A stretch of DNA of 64,000 nt from Micromonospora sp. MP36. Lineage in GTDB: Bacteria > Actinomycetota > Actinomycetes > Mycobacteriales > Micromonosporaceae. Shown here one piece after another: positions 1 through 9,251 of this stretch. The stretch is taken from positions 1 through 64,000 of the forward strand of contig NZ_VSFA01000029.1 of NCBI RefSeq assembly GCF_008119785.1. Reading direction: 5' to 3'. Under the pieces are notes generated by a model. It saw only the letters and a list, made by a program, of their open reading frames with translations, was not told the origin of the DNA and ran no database searches. The stretch's first letter is position 1. Each line of letters begins with the position of its first letter. The translations under genes and the position numbers were made by a program.

Positions 1-73
1 GAGCTAGCTCTCCGCCGCGCCCAACACCGACGAACGCGGAGCCCCGCTGGCGGGCCGGCGGCGCTACGGTGAT

Positions 74-337
74 TCAGCGGCGGCGGTAGGAGTTGGACGC
101 GATCGAGACGCCGATCGCGGCGAAGATGACCTGGAGGGCCAGCTCGATCCAGTCGATGCCCCAGGTCTCCGCCACGCCGAGCACCGTGGCGACGAGGGTG
201 CCGAGGACCGCGGCGACCACGCCGATGAGCACCGTGAGCCAGATCGGGATGCTCTGCCTGCCGGGTACGACCAGTCGGCCCAACGCGCCGATGATCAGAC
301 CGACGATGATCGCGGAGAGGATGCCGGTGACTTCCAC
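74..337 (-). CDS. GlsB/YeaQ/YmgE-type stress membrane protein
   Basis: Small integral membrane protein of about 87 residues with three hydrophobic segments and glycine pairs (IIVGLIIGALGRLVVPG) typical of the GlsB/YeaQ/YmgE 'transglycosylase-associated' family. Members are usually about 80-90 residues and are linked to general stress; their biochemical role is unknown. The frame stays open to a GTG at 406, but I chose the GTG at 335-337 because it follows an AGGCAGG-like ribosome site by a normal distance and restores the family length. The extra 23 residues upstream are hydrophilic and unlike the family. It ends with a basic SYRRR tail and stands alone on the minus strand. Confidence 0.85.
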   Translation of the reverse strand: MEVTGILSAIIVGLIIGALGRLVVPGRQSIPIWLTVLIGVVAAVLGTLVATVLGVAETWGIDWIELALQVIFAAIGVSIASNSYRRR

Positions 338-441
338 GAGAGACCTGCCTTCCGACGGAATGTCGCTGCCTCGATCATCGCCGGGGCTGGCAAGTCGCCA
401 CACCACCGGCCGTTCGAGGACGCTCGCCGGGAACGGGAGCG

Positions 442-510
442 GTGCTGATCTGCTCGCTGGTGCTTCTCGTCGTCATCGCCGCGCGCCTCTACCCGCGCGT
501 CGTGCGGTGA
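442..510 (+). CDS. possible 22-residue membrane peptide or gene remnant
   Basis: A short frame from GTG 442 to TGA 510 encodes VLICSLVLLVVIAARLYPRV followed by VR: one hydrophobic helix and a short basic end. It is too short for standard gene calling. A GGGAG lies only two or three bases before the GTG, which is too close for a normal ribosome site, so the start may be wrong or the piece may be the tail of a decayed gene. The terminator-like hairpin at 603-630 lies about 90 bases downstream in the same direction, which mildly supports transcription through it. It is a weak call. Confidence 0.2.
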   Translation: MLICSLVLLVVIAARLYPRVVR

Positions 511-602
511 CTCCGGATTGCCGGGGCACGGCTTGAGCGATCCCTTCTCGCGCCGCGACTCGGCGGGCGTCCATCCCGGACGTCCATCCGTACCGTCAAT
601 GA

Positions 603-630
603 GAAGGCCCAGATCGTGGTCGGGGCCTTC
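603..630. terminator. GAAGGCCC/GGGCCTTC hairpin
   Basis: A perfect 8-bp inverted repeat, GAAGGCCC (603-610) and GGGCCTTC (623-630), with a 12-base loop. There is no long T tract, as is usual in high-GC actinobacteria. No gene except the tiny frame at 442-510 ends nearby, so it may serve that or a lost gene. Confidence 0.4.
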
Positions 631-1244
631 CCACTGAGCAGCATTCGGTTGTCCCGCCGTTCTTGAGAAGTTCGCATAGATGTGACGGGCACCACGCCCG
701 ACTTTCCAAATATCGTGCGCCCATTCTCACCAATTGCCAGGCCGCAATCCCTTTCCCCGGGTCCGATCCGGCACCCACCTCGTCCGGGTGCCGCCCCGCA
801 TGTGTCGAATCGCCGCAGGCCGCAGCCGGTCGCCCCGGCCGGAAATCCTGTCGATAACAAATATCGCCAACTGCCGCCACCACAATTCCCGCCGGCGGGA
901 ACCGGCCGCGTCCGATGACCGACACCGCCACGGCTTTCCCAGTTGCTGCCAAGGTCGCACTGGCCTGCTATGAGTCGACGCACCGCTGTCCACGAAGCGG
1001 CCGCCGACCGCAGGAGGCGGCGTACGCCGCCGCCCGATCGGACGTTCGGACGGCTAGCGACCGCCATTCGGTCGGATGAGTCGGGATTGTCAACGGAATC
1101 TGTCCATTGTCTTCGGTCGACGTGTCACTAACCGGTCAAAGGCTTTACCGAAAGGCGCGCCGATATCAATGCTCACTCGGGGCCAAACAATGGCCCGGTC
1201 GACGCGGGCCCGACCACGGCCCAGCATCAGCGAGAGGAACACGA

Positions 1245-3686
1245 ATGTTCAGCACGAAGGCCACCGGGCCCGCACGAACGGCGTTCGCCGTGCTCGTGTC
1301 GGGCGCGATGGTGGCACTCGCGGTCGGCACCGGTCCGGCGTATGCCGCGGACCCGAACGACGCCGCGAAGGCGCGTGCCACCCCCGCCTACCAGCCGGCG
1401 CGGGGCGAGACGTGTGGGCTGCGCCCGTCGGCGAGCAAGAGCCTCAAGGACGAGACGCTGAGCTGCCTCGGCGTCGAGGCCAAGCTGGACCGCACTCCCG
1501 CCGTGGGCGAGACCGCGACCCTCCGGGTCACCGTGCGCGGCCAGGGCAAGATCGGACCGAGCGAGATCAGCGTCACCCTGCCGGCCGAGCTGGAGTGGGT
1601 CCAGACGCCGGCCGAGTTCGGTGCCCAGGACCGCAAGAGCACCCTGCCCGAGCGGGCCGGCACGGTCTCCGTCGCCCGGACGACCCGCACGCTGCGCGCC
1701 GACGACCGCTTCGCGTTCAGCGGCGTGGTCCGCGCGGTCAAGGCGGGGCAGGTGCAGATCCAGGTGCGGGCCACCGCTCCGCACGGCAAGGACGTCCAGG
1801 CCGGTCAGGACGACGTCTTCCTGACCATCGGGGAGAAGCCCGGGGTGTCCCGGCTCGGCCACGCCACGCCGACCGGCGACAACGCCACCAAGCCCGTACC
1901 TACCGCGGCGCGCGCCCCGCGGTTGGCCGGGCAGAAGCCGCGCAGCGTCGGCGTGGACCGGGTTGCCGGCGAGGCGCGGGCGGAGGCCGCGGCCAAGGGC
2001 CTGACCGCGATCAGCCCGCAGGCGGCGTGCGACACCCGGGTGGCCGGGAACTGGAGCTACCAGGACCAGAACGGCAGCTGGCACAACCAGATGAACTTCC
2101 AGGTGCAGGTCTGGGACGACGACACCTTCGGCGACTCGCTGCTCGCCACCGGCGTGACCGACGCCAACGGCAACTACAACATCTGCTTCGACTCGCAGGT
2201 CGAGGGCTGGCCGGACAGCGGCACCGCGGACATCTACCTCCGCTTCATCAGCTCGAACTCGCTGTGGCGGGTGCAGCGTGGCGGCAACCCGCTGTCCTTC
2301 CAGACCGGCACGACCAACGACGTGCCCACCGGGAGCACGCTGAACCTCGGCTCGCTCACCGCCGCCGACGGCGCGCTGCAGCGCGGCCTGCACGCGTTCG
2401 ACGCCGCGAACGACGCCTGGCTGTGGATCCCGAAGCCGAACAACCTCTGCTGGGACCAGGACGACACGAGCTGCCGGCAGGTGGTCATCAACTGGGCCCC
2501 GGACTCGACCGACGGCACCTACTACAACACCGGCGACAACCAGGTCCACCTCGCCGCCGACGACCCGAACGCGCCCGTCACGGTGGTGCACGAGATCGGC
2601 CACGCGGTGATGGACGACCTGTACAACGACAGCTTCCCGTCCGCGCCCAACTGCAGCCCGCACAGCATCACCGGCGCCAGCTCCGCGGGGTGCGCCTGGA
2701 CCGAGGGTTGGGCCGAGTGGTTCCCGGCGACCGTCTACAACGATCCGTTCTACCGCTGGCCGAACGGCGCCTCGTTGAACCTGGAGAACGCGAGCTGGGG
2801 CAACGGCTGGGGCGAGGGTGACACGACCGAGGGCCGGATCGCCGGCGCCCTGATCGACATCACCGACTACGCCAACGAGGCGACCTGGGACCGGTACGGG
2901 GAAGGCCCGCTGAACATCTGGACCACCTCCCGACGGCACAACTCGGTGAACTTCGCGGACTTCTGGGCCCAGCGCGCCGCTGACGGGTTCAACGTGGCCG
3001 ACTCCGGTGCCCTCGCCTCCGTCTACCAGAACACGATTGACTACCAGTTCCGGGACCCGCTGGGCAACTACGCCCCGCTCACCCGGCCGGCGCCGGTCCC
3101 GCCGCACAACTTCGGCTACTCGACCTCGTGGAACTACTGGTCGGTGGTCGCGCTGAAGCCCAACTCCGGCGACCTGGACCTGCAGCTGTGGGACGACCGG
3201 GGGCAGGGCGCCTACCTGGCCGGCAGCGCCCAGGGCGGGACCAACGTCGACTTCGTCGCGGTCGACTCCAACCGCCGGGCGCTGGGTGACTACTACCCGC
3301 GGGTGGTCAACTACTCCGGCGGCGGTGGCTACCGGATCGAACTCGCCCAGGGCGCCGCGGTCCTGAACGCCGGCAGCAGCACGATCACCATGGGCACGAA
3401 CAACGTGGCCACGGTGCGGGACACCTACCTGACCGTCGGGGTGCCGGTCACCATCTCGGTGGCGACCACCAACACCGGCCAGGACGCGGAGCTGTTCGTG
3501 CTGGACAGCGACCCGGCCAACTCCGGCACCTGGATCCGCTCGCGGTCCAGCGCGGTGGCCGTCGCCACGAGCGGCGGGGCCGGTGCGACCGAGACGATCA
3601 CCTTCACCCCCATCCGCAGCGCCTGGTACGGGGTCGTCGTGATCAACAAGGCGGGCTCCGGCAACTACACCCTCACCCGGTCCTGA
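1245..3686 (+). CDS. secreted HEXXH zinc metalloprotease
   Basis: 813-residue secreted protein. The ATG at 1245 is preceded by GAGAGG and opens a Sec signal peptide with a probable cut after AYA near residue 34; the frame is open upstream but those residues are not signal-like. Residues about 265-330 look like a transthyretin-like beta domain (DANGNYNICFDS). The zinc motif HEIGH is at 449-453, and E487 or E491 in TEGWAEW is a candidate third ligand, placing it with gluzincin-type peptidases. The C-terminal 200 residues are beta-rich and probably bind substrate or the cell surface. I do not recognise the exact peptidase family. It stands alone and is followed by a strong hairpin. Confidence 0.8.
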   Translation: MFSTKATGPARTAFAVLVSGAMVALAVGTGPAYAADPNDAAKARATPAYQPARGETCGLRPSASKSLKDETLSCLGVEAKLDRTPAVGETATLRVTVRGQGKIGPSEISVTLPAELEWVQTPAEFGAQDRKSTLPERAGTVSVARTTRTLRADDRFAFSGVVRAVKAGQVQIQVRATAPHGKDVQAGQDDVFLTIGEKPGVSRLGHATPTGDNATKPVPTAARAPRLAGQKPRSVGVDRVAGEARAEAAAKGLTAISPQAACDTRVAGNWSYQDQNGSWHNQMNFQVQVWDDDTFGDSLLATGVTDANGNYNICFDSQVEGWPDSGTADIYLRFISSNSLWRVQRGGNPLSFQTGTTNDVPTGSTLNLGSLTAADGALQRGLHAFDAANDAWLWIPKPNNLCWDQDDTSCRQVVINWAPDSTDGTYYNTGDNQVHLAADDPNAPVTVVHEIGHAVMDDLYNDSFPSAPNCSPHSITGASSAGCAWTEGWAEWFPATVYNDPFYRWPNGASLNLENASWGNGWGEGDTTEGRIAGALIDITDYANEATWDRYGEGPLNIWTTSRRHNSVNFADFWAQRAADGFNVADSGALASVYQNTIDYQFRDPLGNYAPLTRPAPVPPHNFGYSTSWNYWSVVALKPNSGDLDLQLWDDRGQGAYLAGSAQGGTNVDFVAVDSNRRALGDYYPRVVNYSGGGGYRIELAQGAAVLNAGSSTITMGTNNVATVRDTYLTVGVPVTISVATTNTGQDAELFVLDSDPANSGTWIRSRSSAVAVATSGGAGATETITFTPIRSAWYGVVVINKAGSGNYTLTRS

Positions 3687-3711
3687 TCGTCGGGACCATT
3701 CCGGAACAACC

Positions 3712-3745
3712 GGTCCGGGGGCGCCGACCATGGCGTCCCCGGACC
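3712..3745. terminator. strong GC hairpin after the metalloprotease
   Basis: GGTCCGGGG (3712-3720) pairs with CCCCGGACC (3737-3745), and the inner GCGCC/GGCG arms extend the stem. It begins 25 bases after the protease stop, which fits an intrinsic terminator without a T tract. Confidence 0.65.
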
Positions 3746-3838
3746 GCCGTCCGTCCCCGGCGCGCTCCGGCCCGGACGGAACCGGCGGCACCGTCGTGGC
3801 GTCCGACCGGCGTGACCGCGACCCGGGAGGGCGATCCG

Positions 3839-4579
3839 ATGCACCGAGGCAGAACGCTGGCCCTGCTCGCCGTGCTCGCCGCAGCGGCGACAACCGCCGG
3901 CTGCGCCGGCCGGGGCGGCGGGGAACCGGAGCCGCCGACCGGTGGTGAGGCGCTGGTGCTGCGGCTGAGCGAACTGCCCGGCATGCTGGCGCCCGGTGGC
4001 GCCGCGGCCGTACCCCCGAGCTTCTCCCTGTTCGGTGACGGCCGGCTGATCAGCGTCGCCGCCGGGCCCTCCGGTGGCTGGCCGCAACTGCGCGAGGACC
4101 GGGTCCCGCCGGACGGCGTACGCGATCTGTTCCGCGACGCGGCCGCGCTGCCGGACCATGCGGCGGTCGACGGCCCGGACGCGCCGGTCGTCCGGGTCGT
4201 CGTCGGCGCGACCGGCGGGCCGCGCACGGTCACCCTCCCCCGCTCCGACCCGGCCGCCGCGCGGCTGCGGGCGGCGCTCGCCGGTTACGCCGCCGGGTCG
4301 CTGGTGCCGTACCGGCCGGCGGCCGTGGCGGTCGTCGCCACGCCCGCCGATCCCACGGAACCGGCCCGGCCCTGGCCGTTGCCGACGCTGGCCGGTGAGC
4401 CCCTGACGGGCACGGGAGCCGGCGCCAGCTGCCTGGTGCTGCGCGGCGCCGACCTGGAAACGGTCCGTCGGGAGACGGCCACGGCCGGTGCCGAGACGCG
4501 CTGGCGCAGCGCCGGTCGGGTGTGGCAGGTGGCACCACGCCCGCTGCTGCCCGACGAGACCGGCTGCGCGGACCTGTAG
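3839..4579 (+). CDS. putative lipoprotein of unknown function
   Basis: 246-residue protein that I do not recognise. The ATG at 3839 follows a good GGGAGGG site; the in-frame start at 3812 is less likely because it would put charged residues before the signal sequence. The N-terminus has a short basic region, a hydrophobic stretch and a lipobox-like TAGC (Cys about residue 27), so it is probably anchored to the outer face of the membrane. The mature part is rich in Ala, Pro, Arg and Asp, with two further cysteines (in SCLVL and GCADL) that could form a disulfide. It lies between the protease terminator and the MFS gene and may be monocistronic. Confidence 0.75.
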   Translation: MHRGRTLALLAVLAAAATTAGCAGRGGGEPEPPTGGEALVLRLSELPGMLAPGGAAAVPPSFSLFGDGRLISVAAGPSGGWPQLREDRVPPDGVRDLFRDAAALPDHAAVDGPDAPVVRVVVGATGGPRTVTLPRSDPAAARLRAALAGYAAGSLVPYRPAAVAVVATPADPTEPARPWPLPTLAGEPLTGTGAGASCLVLRGADLETVRRETATAGAETRWRSAGRVWQVAPRPLLPDETGCADL

Positions 4580-4755
4580 CCGCCACCCGGGTCGCTGATC
4601 CGCCGGCCGGGCGCGGTCAGTGCGCCCCGCCCGGGTCACCGGGGAGCGGCTTGTCATCCCGCCCGCTCGGGGAATGCGACACCGGCGGCCCGCCGGTCGG
4701 CCAGAGTCAGGGTGGGCACTCACCCGGGTGCCGGGCGGGGGCGGATCGAGCGATC

Positions 4756-6240
4756 ATGGCGGGGCCGGCTGCGGGCAGCCACGACCGGCGCCCGGGCGGC
4801 GGGCCGGGGCGGGTGCTCACGCGCGCGGCAGTCCGGCTGCTCGGTGGCCCGGGCCGGATCCGGGTCGTGGTGCTGCTGGGCGGAGCGCTGGCGCTGAACA
4901 GTGCGGACACCGGCACACTCGGCGCGGCGGCGAACCAGTTGGAGACGGACCTCGGCATCAGCCACGCCCAGCTCGGCCTGCTGGCCACGGCCTCATCGGG
5001 CGTCGGCGCTGTCGCCTCCGTGCCGCTGGGCGTGCTCGCCGACCGGACCAACCGGGTCCGGCTGCTGGTGATCACCACAGCGCTGTGGGCCGCGGCCATG
5101 GCCGTCGGCGGCCTCGCGCCCAGCTACGGGTGGCTGCTGCTGTCCAGACTGCTGCTCGGCGCCGCCGTGGCCGCAGCCGGCCCCGTGGTGGTCTCGCTGA
5201 CCGGCGACTTCATCCCACCCGCCGAGCGCGCGGGAGTGCTCGGCTGGATCCTCGCCGGCGAGCTCATCGGCGCCGGTGCCGGCCTGCTGGCCGGTGGCGA
5301 GATCGCGGCGGCGTACTCCTGGCGGTACGCGTTCTTCCTGCTCGCGGCGGCGAGCGCGGGCCTGTCGGTGGCGCTCTGGTGGCTGCTGCCCGAGCCCGCC
5401 CGGGGTGGCGCCAGCCGGCTGCCGCCCAGCGAGGACGCCGCCGAGCCGGGCCGCCGACCGGATTCCGGGCAGCAGCCCACCGGTCGGGCACAGGCGGCGG
5501 TGTCCGCGAGCGGGGTCGCGCCGGCGGGCGACCGGGTGCTGACCGGTGATCCGAACGGGTGGTCCCTGAGCCGGGCGGCCGCCTACCTGCTCTCGATCCC
5601 CACGAACCGGCTGCTGATCGTGGCCTCGTCGATGGGCTACTTCTTCTTCGCCGGCATGCGCACGTTCATCGTCGTCTTCGCCGTCCGGCACTTCGGCGTT
5701 CCGCAGACGACGCTGGGCGCCCTCGTGCCGCTCATCGGGGTGGTGGCGCTGGCCGGCACGGTGCTCGCCGGCCGGCTCACCGACCGGGCGCTGGCCCGCG
5801 GCCACACCGGCGTCCGGATCGTCGTGCCGGCCGTCGGCTACGTCGCCGCCGCGCTGCTGTTCGTGCCCGGGGTGTGGTCCAGCTCGGTGGTGGTGGCGCT
5901 CCCGCTGATCGCGCTCGGCGCCGGTGCGCTCGCGGTGGCCAACCCGCCGCTGGACGCTGCCCGGCTGGACATCGTTCCCGGCCGGCTGTGGGGGCGGGCG
6001 GAGAGCCTGCGGACCGTCCTGCGGCTGGCCGCCGAGGCGGCTGCCCCGGCCACCTTCGGCTGGCTGGCCGACCAGCTCGGCGGCCCGGCCGGGCGCTCCA
6101 GCGGCATCGGCCTGCGGAACGCGTTCCTGATCATGCTGATCCCGCTGGCGGCCAACGGCCTGATCATGATCGCCGCTCGCCGCAGCTATCCGGTCGACGT
6201 GGCCACCGCGGCGGAGTCGGACCGGACGTCGAACGGCTGA
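4756..6240 (+). CDS. MFS transporter
   Basis: About 494 residues with twelve predicted hydrophobic segments. The cytoplasmic loop after helix 2, GVLADRTNRVR, is the conserved MFS motif A, and the first helix runs into NSADTGTLGAAANQLETDLG as in Spinster-like and drug/metabolite MFS proteins. A long polar loop of about 60 residues splits the two six-helix halves. I chose the ATG at 4756; upstream codons are open but not membrane-like, and a later GTG (VLTRAAV) is possible. It lies 268 bases before dxs in the same direction, so a role in handling an isoprenoid or hopanoid-related molecule is only suggested by position. Confidence 0.85.
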   Translation: MAGPAAGSHDRRPGGGPGRVLTRAAVRLLGGPGRIRVVVLLGGALALNSADTGTLGAAANQLETDLGISHAQLGLLATASSGVGAVASVPLGVLADRTNRVRLLVITTALWAAAMAVGGLAPSYGWLLLSRLLLGAAVAAAGPVVVSLTGDFIPPAERAGVLGWILAGELIGAGAGLLAGGEIAAAYSWRYAFFLLAAASAGLSVALWWLLPEPARGGASRLPPSEDAAEPGRRPDSGQQPTGRAQAAVSASGVAPAGDRVLTGDPNGWSLSRAAAYLLSIPTNRLLIVASSMGYFFFAGMRTFIVVFAVRHFGVPQTTLGALVPLIGVVALAGTVLAGRLTDRALARGHTGVRIVVPAVGYVAAALLFVPGVWSSSVVVALPLIALGAGALAVANPPLDAARLDIVPGRLWGRAESLRTVLRLAAEAAAPATFGWLADQLGGPAGRSSGIGLRNAFLIMLIPLAANGLIMIAARRSYPVDVATAAESDRTSNG

Positions 6241-6314
6241 TCGGGGCCCGGCGGGCGGAGGCCAGCGCGCTCTGAGCGAGGCATTAGAAGCGATTTCAAG
6301 CGGTAGGGGTGATC

Positions 6315-6328
6315 AGCATGGTTATGCT
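6315..6328. promoter_or_regulatory. small palindrome in the dxs leader region
   Basis: AGCAT-GGTT-ATGCT is a perfect 5-bp inverted repeat in the 268-base gap before dxs. It overlaps TATGCT (6323-6328), which resembles a -10 box, but no good -35 lies 16-18 bases upstream. The hopanoid operon promoter should be in this gap; this is only a candidate. Confidence 0.2.
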
Positions 6329-6508
6329 CGGTTTGCACATGTTCCAGGTGACTCCATCGCCCACGGCGCCACCCGCACCACCCACGGCCGGATCACCGCA
6401 TCCGCAGGTGCAACGCCCCGCTGCCGGGGGGCGATCGACGCCCGGCCGGCCGCTGCCGACGGGGTTGTGGCCGCTGGGTTCGCGCACGACCGGCCGGACG
6501 GAGAGATG

Positions 6509-8356
6509 ATGTCCCTGCTCGACACCGTCAACCAGCCCGACGACCTCAGGCGGCTCACCCACGACCAGCTCCGGCTGCTCGCCGGGGAGATCCGGACGTT
6601 CCTGGTCGAGGCGGTCTGCCGCCGTGGCGGGCACCTCGGCCCCAACCTCGGCATGGTCGAGCTGACCATCGCGCTGCACCGGGTGTTCCAATCCCCGCGC
6701 GACCGGATCATCTTCGACACCGGGCACCAGGCGTACGTCCACAAGCTGCTCACCGGCCGCCAGGCGGGGTTCGCCCAGCTGCGCGGGTCGGGCGGGCTGT
6801 CCGGCTATCCGCGGCGGGCCGAGTCGCCGCACGACCTGGTGGAGAACTCGCACGCCTCCACCGCGCTGTCCTACGCCACCGGGCTGTGCTGGGCGTACGC
6901 CCTGGACGGGCCCGACCGCACCGTGGTCGCGGTGATCGGCGACGGCGCCCTCACCGGTGGCCTGGCCTGGGAGGCCCTGAACAACCTGGCCGCGTCACCC
7001 GGCCGGGTGGTGGTCGTGCTCAACGACAACGGCCGCTCGTACGCGCCGACCGTGGGCGGCCTGGCCGCGCATCTCGCGTCGCTGCGCACCGGGTCACCGG
7101 ACCGGCGCGATGGGTCAACGGCCGGCTCGGAGTTCTTCCAGGCGCTGGGCCTGAGCTACCTGGGCCCGATCGACGGGCACGACGTCGCCCGGCTCGAAGC
7201 GGCGCTGCGGCACGCCCAGGAGTCGGACCGGTCCGTCGTGGTGCACTGTGTCACCCACAAGGGGCACGGCCACCCGCCGGCCGAGGCCGACGAGGCCGAC
7301 CGGCTGCACACGGTGGGTGTGGTCGACCCGGCCACCGGGCAGCCGACCGGTTCACCCGGCCGCACCTGGACGGACGTCTTCGCCGAGGAACTCGTCGCCA
7401 TCGGCGGACAGCGCCCGGACCTGGTGGCGGTCTCCGCGGCGATGCTCGGCCCGACCGGACTCACCGGCTTCGCCGCGCGCTATCCCGAGCGGACCGTCGA
7501 CGTGGGCATCGCCGAACAGCACGCCATCACGTCGGCGGCCGGGCTCGCGTTCGGCGGCAAACACCCGGTGGTGGCGGTCTACGCCACCTTCCTGAACCGG
7601 GCGTTCGACCAGGTCCTGCTCGATGTGGGGCTGCACCGGCTGCCGGTCACCCTGGTGCTCGACCGGGCCGGGATCACCGGCCCGGACGGGCCGAGCCATC
7701 ACGGCATGTGGGATCTGGCCGTGCTCGGCACCGTGCCCGGCCTGCGGGTGGCCGCCCCACGCGACGCGGCCACGCTGCGCGAGGAACTGCGGGAGGCGGT
7801 CGACGAGCGCCGGGGACCCACGGTGCTGCGGTTCCCCAAGGCTCGCGTCGACCACGACATACCGCCGGTGGAGCGGATCGCCGGAGTGGACGTCCTGCGC
7901 CGGGCGGCGGGTGCGCAGGTGCTGCTGGTCGCCGTCGGGGCGATGGCCGGGCCGACGCTGCGGGCGGCGGACCTGCTGGCGGCGGGCGGCGTCGAGTGCA
8001 CCGTGGTGGACCCCCGGTGGGTACGCCCGGTGAACCCGGAACTCGCCGTGCTGGCCGCCGACCACGCCCTGGTCGTCACCGTGGAGGACGGGGTCCGCGA
8101 GGGTGGGGTGGGCGGCGCCGTCGCCCAGAGCCTCGCCGACGCCGCCGTCGCCACGCCGGTGTGCGCCCTCGGCCTGCCGACGGCGTTCGTGCCGCACGGC
8201 GACCGGCCCGGCCTGCTCGCCGAATACGGCCTGGACCCCCACGGCATCTGCGCGGACGTGCTGCGCCGGCTGTCGTGGGTCGGCACCGGAAGCCGGGAGG
8301 CGTCGCGGCGGGTACGGGCGAGCGTCCACAGCCGGTTGACCCCGCTCGCCGGATGA
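6509..8356 (+). CDS. dxs: 1-deoxy-D-xylulose-5-phosphate synthase
   Basis: 615-residue Dxs, the first enzyme of the MEP isoprenoid pathway. It joins pyruvate and glyceraldehyde 3-phosphate using thiamine diphosphate in the cytosol. Visible family features are HLGPNLGMVELTIALH, FDTGHQAYVHKLLTGR, the ThDP motif GDGALTGG ending in NN, and DRAGITGPDGPSHHGMWD. The length is normal. Of two adjacent ATGs I prefer 6509, which sits five bases after GGAG; 6506 is too close. It heads the hopanoid operon, with hpnC starting 37 bases later. A housekeeping dxs elsewhere in the genome would make this a dedicated copy for hopanoid supply, but that cannot be seen here. Confidence 0.96.
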   Translation: MSLLDTVNQPDDLRRLTHDQLRLLAGEIRTFLVEAVCRRGGHLGPNLGMVELTIALHRVFQSPRDRIIFDTGHQAYVHKLLTGRQAGFAQLRGSGGLSGYPRRAESPHDLVENSHASTALSYATGLCWAYALDGPDRTVVAVIGDGALTGGLAWEALNNLAASPGRVVVVLNDNGRSYAPTVGGLAAHLASLRTGSPDRRDGSTAGSEFFQALGLSYLGPIDGHDVARLEAALRHAQESDRSVVVHCVTHKGHGHPPAEADEADRLHTVGVVDPATGQPTGSPGRTWTDVFAEELVAIGGQRPDLVAVSAAMLGPTGLTGFAARYPERTVDVGIAEQHAITSAAGLAFGGKHPVVAVYATFLNRAFDQVLLDVGLHRLPVTLVLDRAGITGPDGPSHHGMWDLAVLGTVPGLRVAAPRDAATLREELREAVDERRGPTVLRFPKARVDHDIPPVERIAGVDVLRRAAGAQVLLVAVGAMAGPTLRAADLLAAGGVECTVVDPRWVRPVNPELAVLAADHALVVTVEDGVREGGVGGAVAQSLADAAVATPVCALGLPTAFVPHGDRPGLLAEYGLDPHGICADVLRRLSWVGTGSREASRRVRASVHSRLTPLAG

Positions 8357-8393
8357 GCCGCCGCCCGTGTCCAGAGAAGGGAGAGAACCAGGG

Positions 8394-9251
8394 ATGAGTC
8401 CACCAGCCATCGCCCCTGACATACGTCGGTTGGAGCAGGCCCGGGCGCAGGAGAACTTCCCGGTCGCCCTGCGGGTGCTGCCCGCGCGGTACCGCCGTCA
8501 CCTTCTCGCGGTGTACGGCTACGCCCGCCATGTCGACGACCTGGGCGACGAACCGCTGGCCGACGGGCTCGACCGGCTCGCCGCCCTGGACGACGTCGAG
8601 GCCGAGCTGCGCGCCCTTTACGCGGGCGCCGACGTGCGGCACCCGGTGCTGCGCGCCCTCGCGCCCACCGTGGCCGAGTGCCGGCTGCCGCTGGACGCGC
8701 TCGTCCGGCTGATCGAGGCGAACCGGGTCGACCAGCAGGTCACCCACTACGCCACCTTCGAGCAGCTCGTCGGCTACTGCACCCTGTCCGCCAACCCGGT
8801 CGGCGAGCTTGTCCTGCACGTCTTCGGGCAGGCGGACCCGGCGACCGTCGCGCTGTCCGACCGGATCTGCACCGCCCTGCAAATCGTCGAGCACCTGCAG
8901 GACGTGGCCGAGGACCACCGCCGTGGCCGGGTGTACCTGCCGGCCGCCGACATGGAACGGTTCGAGGTCACCGAGGCGGACCTCGCCCGCGGCACCGCCG
9001 GCCGGCAGCTGCGGGAGCTGATCGGGTTCGAGGCGGAGCGGGCCCGGGCCTGGCTGGACGCCGGCGCCCCACTGGTGCCGGCCCTGCACGGCTGGGGCCG
9101 GCTCGCCGTCGGCGGCTACCTGGCCGGGGGCCGGGCGACGCTCGACGCGCTCGCCGCCGCCGACCACGACCCGCTGGCCGTCACCGTCCGGCCCCGCCGC
9201 CGGCACATCCTCGGCAGTTGGCTGGCCGCCACCGTGCGGAGCGCCGGATGA
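8394..9251 (+). CDS. hpnC: HpnC, hydroxysqualene synthase
   Basis: 285-residue member of the trans-isoprenyl diphosphate synthase (head-to-head) family. In the HpnCDE route, HpnD makes presqualene diphosphate, HpnC converts it to hydroxysqualene and HpnE reduces that to squalene. The two Asp-rich sites are RHVDDLGDE (about residues 45-53) and QDVAEDHRRGRVYLP. The ATG at 8394 follows a GGGAGAG and CAGGG run; the upstream in-frame start at 8367 is less likely. The stop overlaps the hpnD start (ATGA), so the two are translationally coupled. I call it HpnC rather than HpnD from its position first of the pair and its ENFPVALRVLPARYR start, which is typical of HpnC. Confidence 0.92.
   Translation: MSPPAIAPDIRRLEQARAQENFPVALRVLPARYRRHLLAVYGYARHVDDLGDEPLADGLDRLAALDDVEAELRALYAGADVRHPVLRALAPTVAECRLPLDALVRLIEANRVDQQVTHYATFEQLVGYCTLSANPVGELVLHVFGQADPATVALSDRICTALQIVEHLQDVAEDHRRGRVYLPAADMERFEVTEADLARGTAGRQLRELIGFEAERARAWLDAGAPLVPALHGWGRLAVGGYLAGGRATLDALAAADHDPLAVTVRPRRRHILGSWLAATVRSAG

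Larger units (their letters stand above)
338..1244. other. gene-poor region upstream of the metalloprotease
   Basis: About 900 bases without a convincing gene. The frames that are open here on both strands have no family features and give low-complexity Arg/Pro/Ala translations. The stretch holds a possible 22-codon membrane peptide (442-510) and a GAAGGCCC/GGGCCTTC hairpin (603-630). Several patches between about 640 and 870 and between 1085 and 1190 are AT-richer than the rest of the window and could carry promoters for the protease gene. I could not pick a clear -35/-10 pair. Confidence 0.5.

Noticed and set aside
1076-2821. Long open frame overlapping the metalloprotease, translating to Arg/Gly/Pro-rich sequence
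   Set aside because: It is a high-GC shadow of the true frame; the protease frame has the signal peptide, zinc motif and ordered domains.
6309-6509. Short frame in the gap before dxs
   Set aside because: It is Pro/Thr/Ser-rich without a ribosome site; it is more likely a leader or promoter region.
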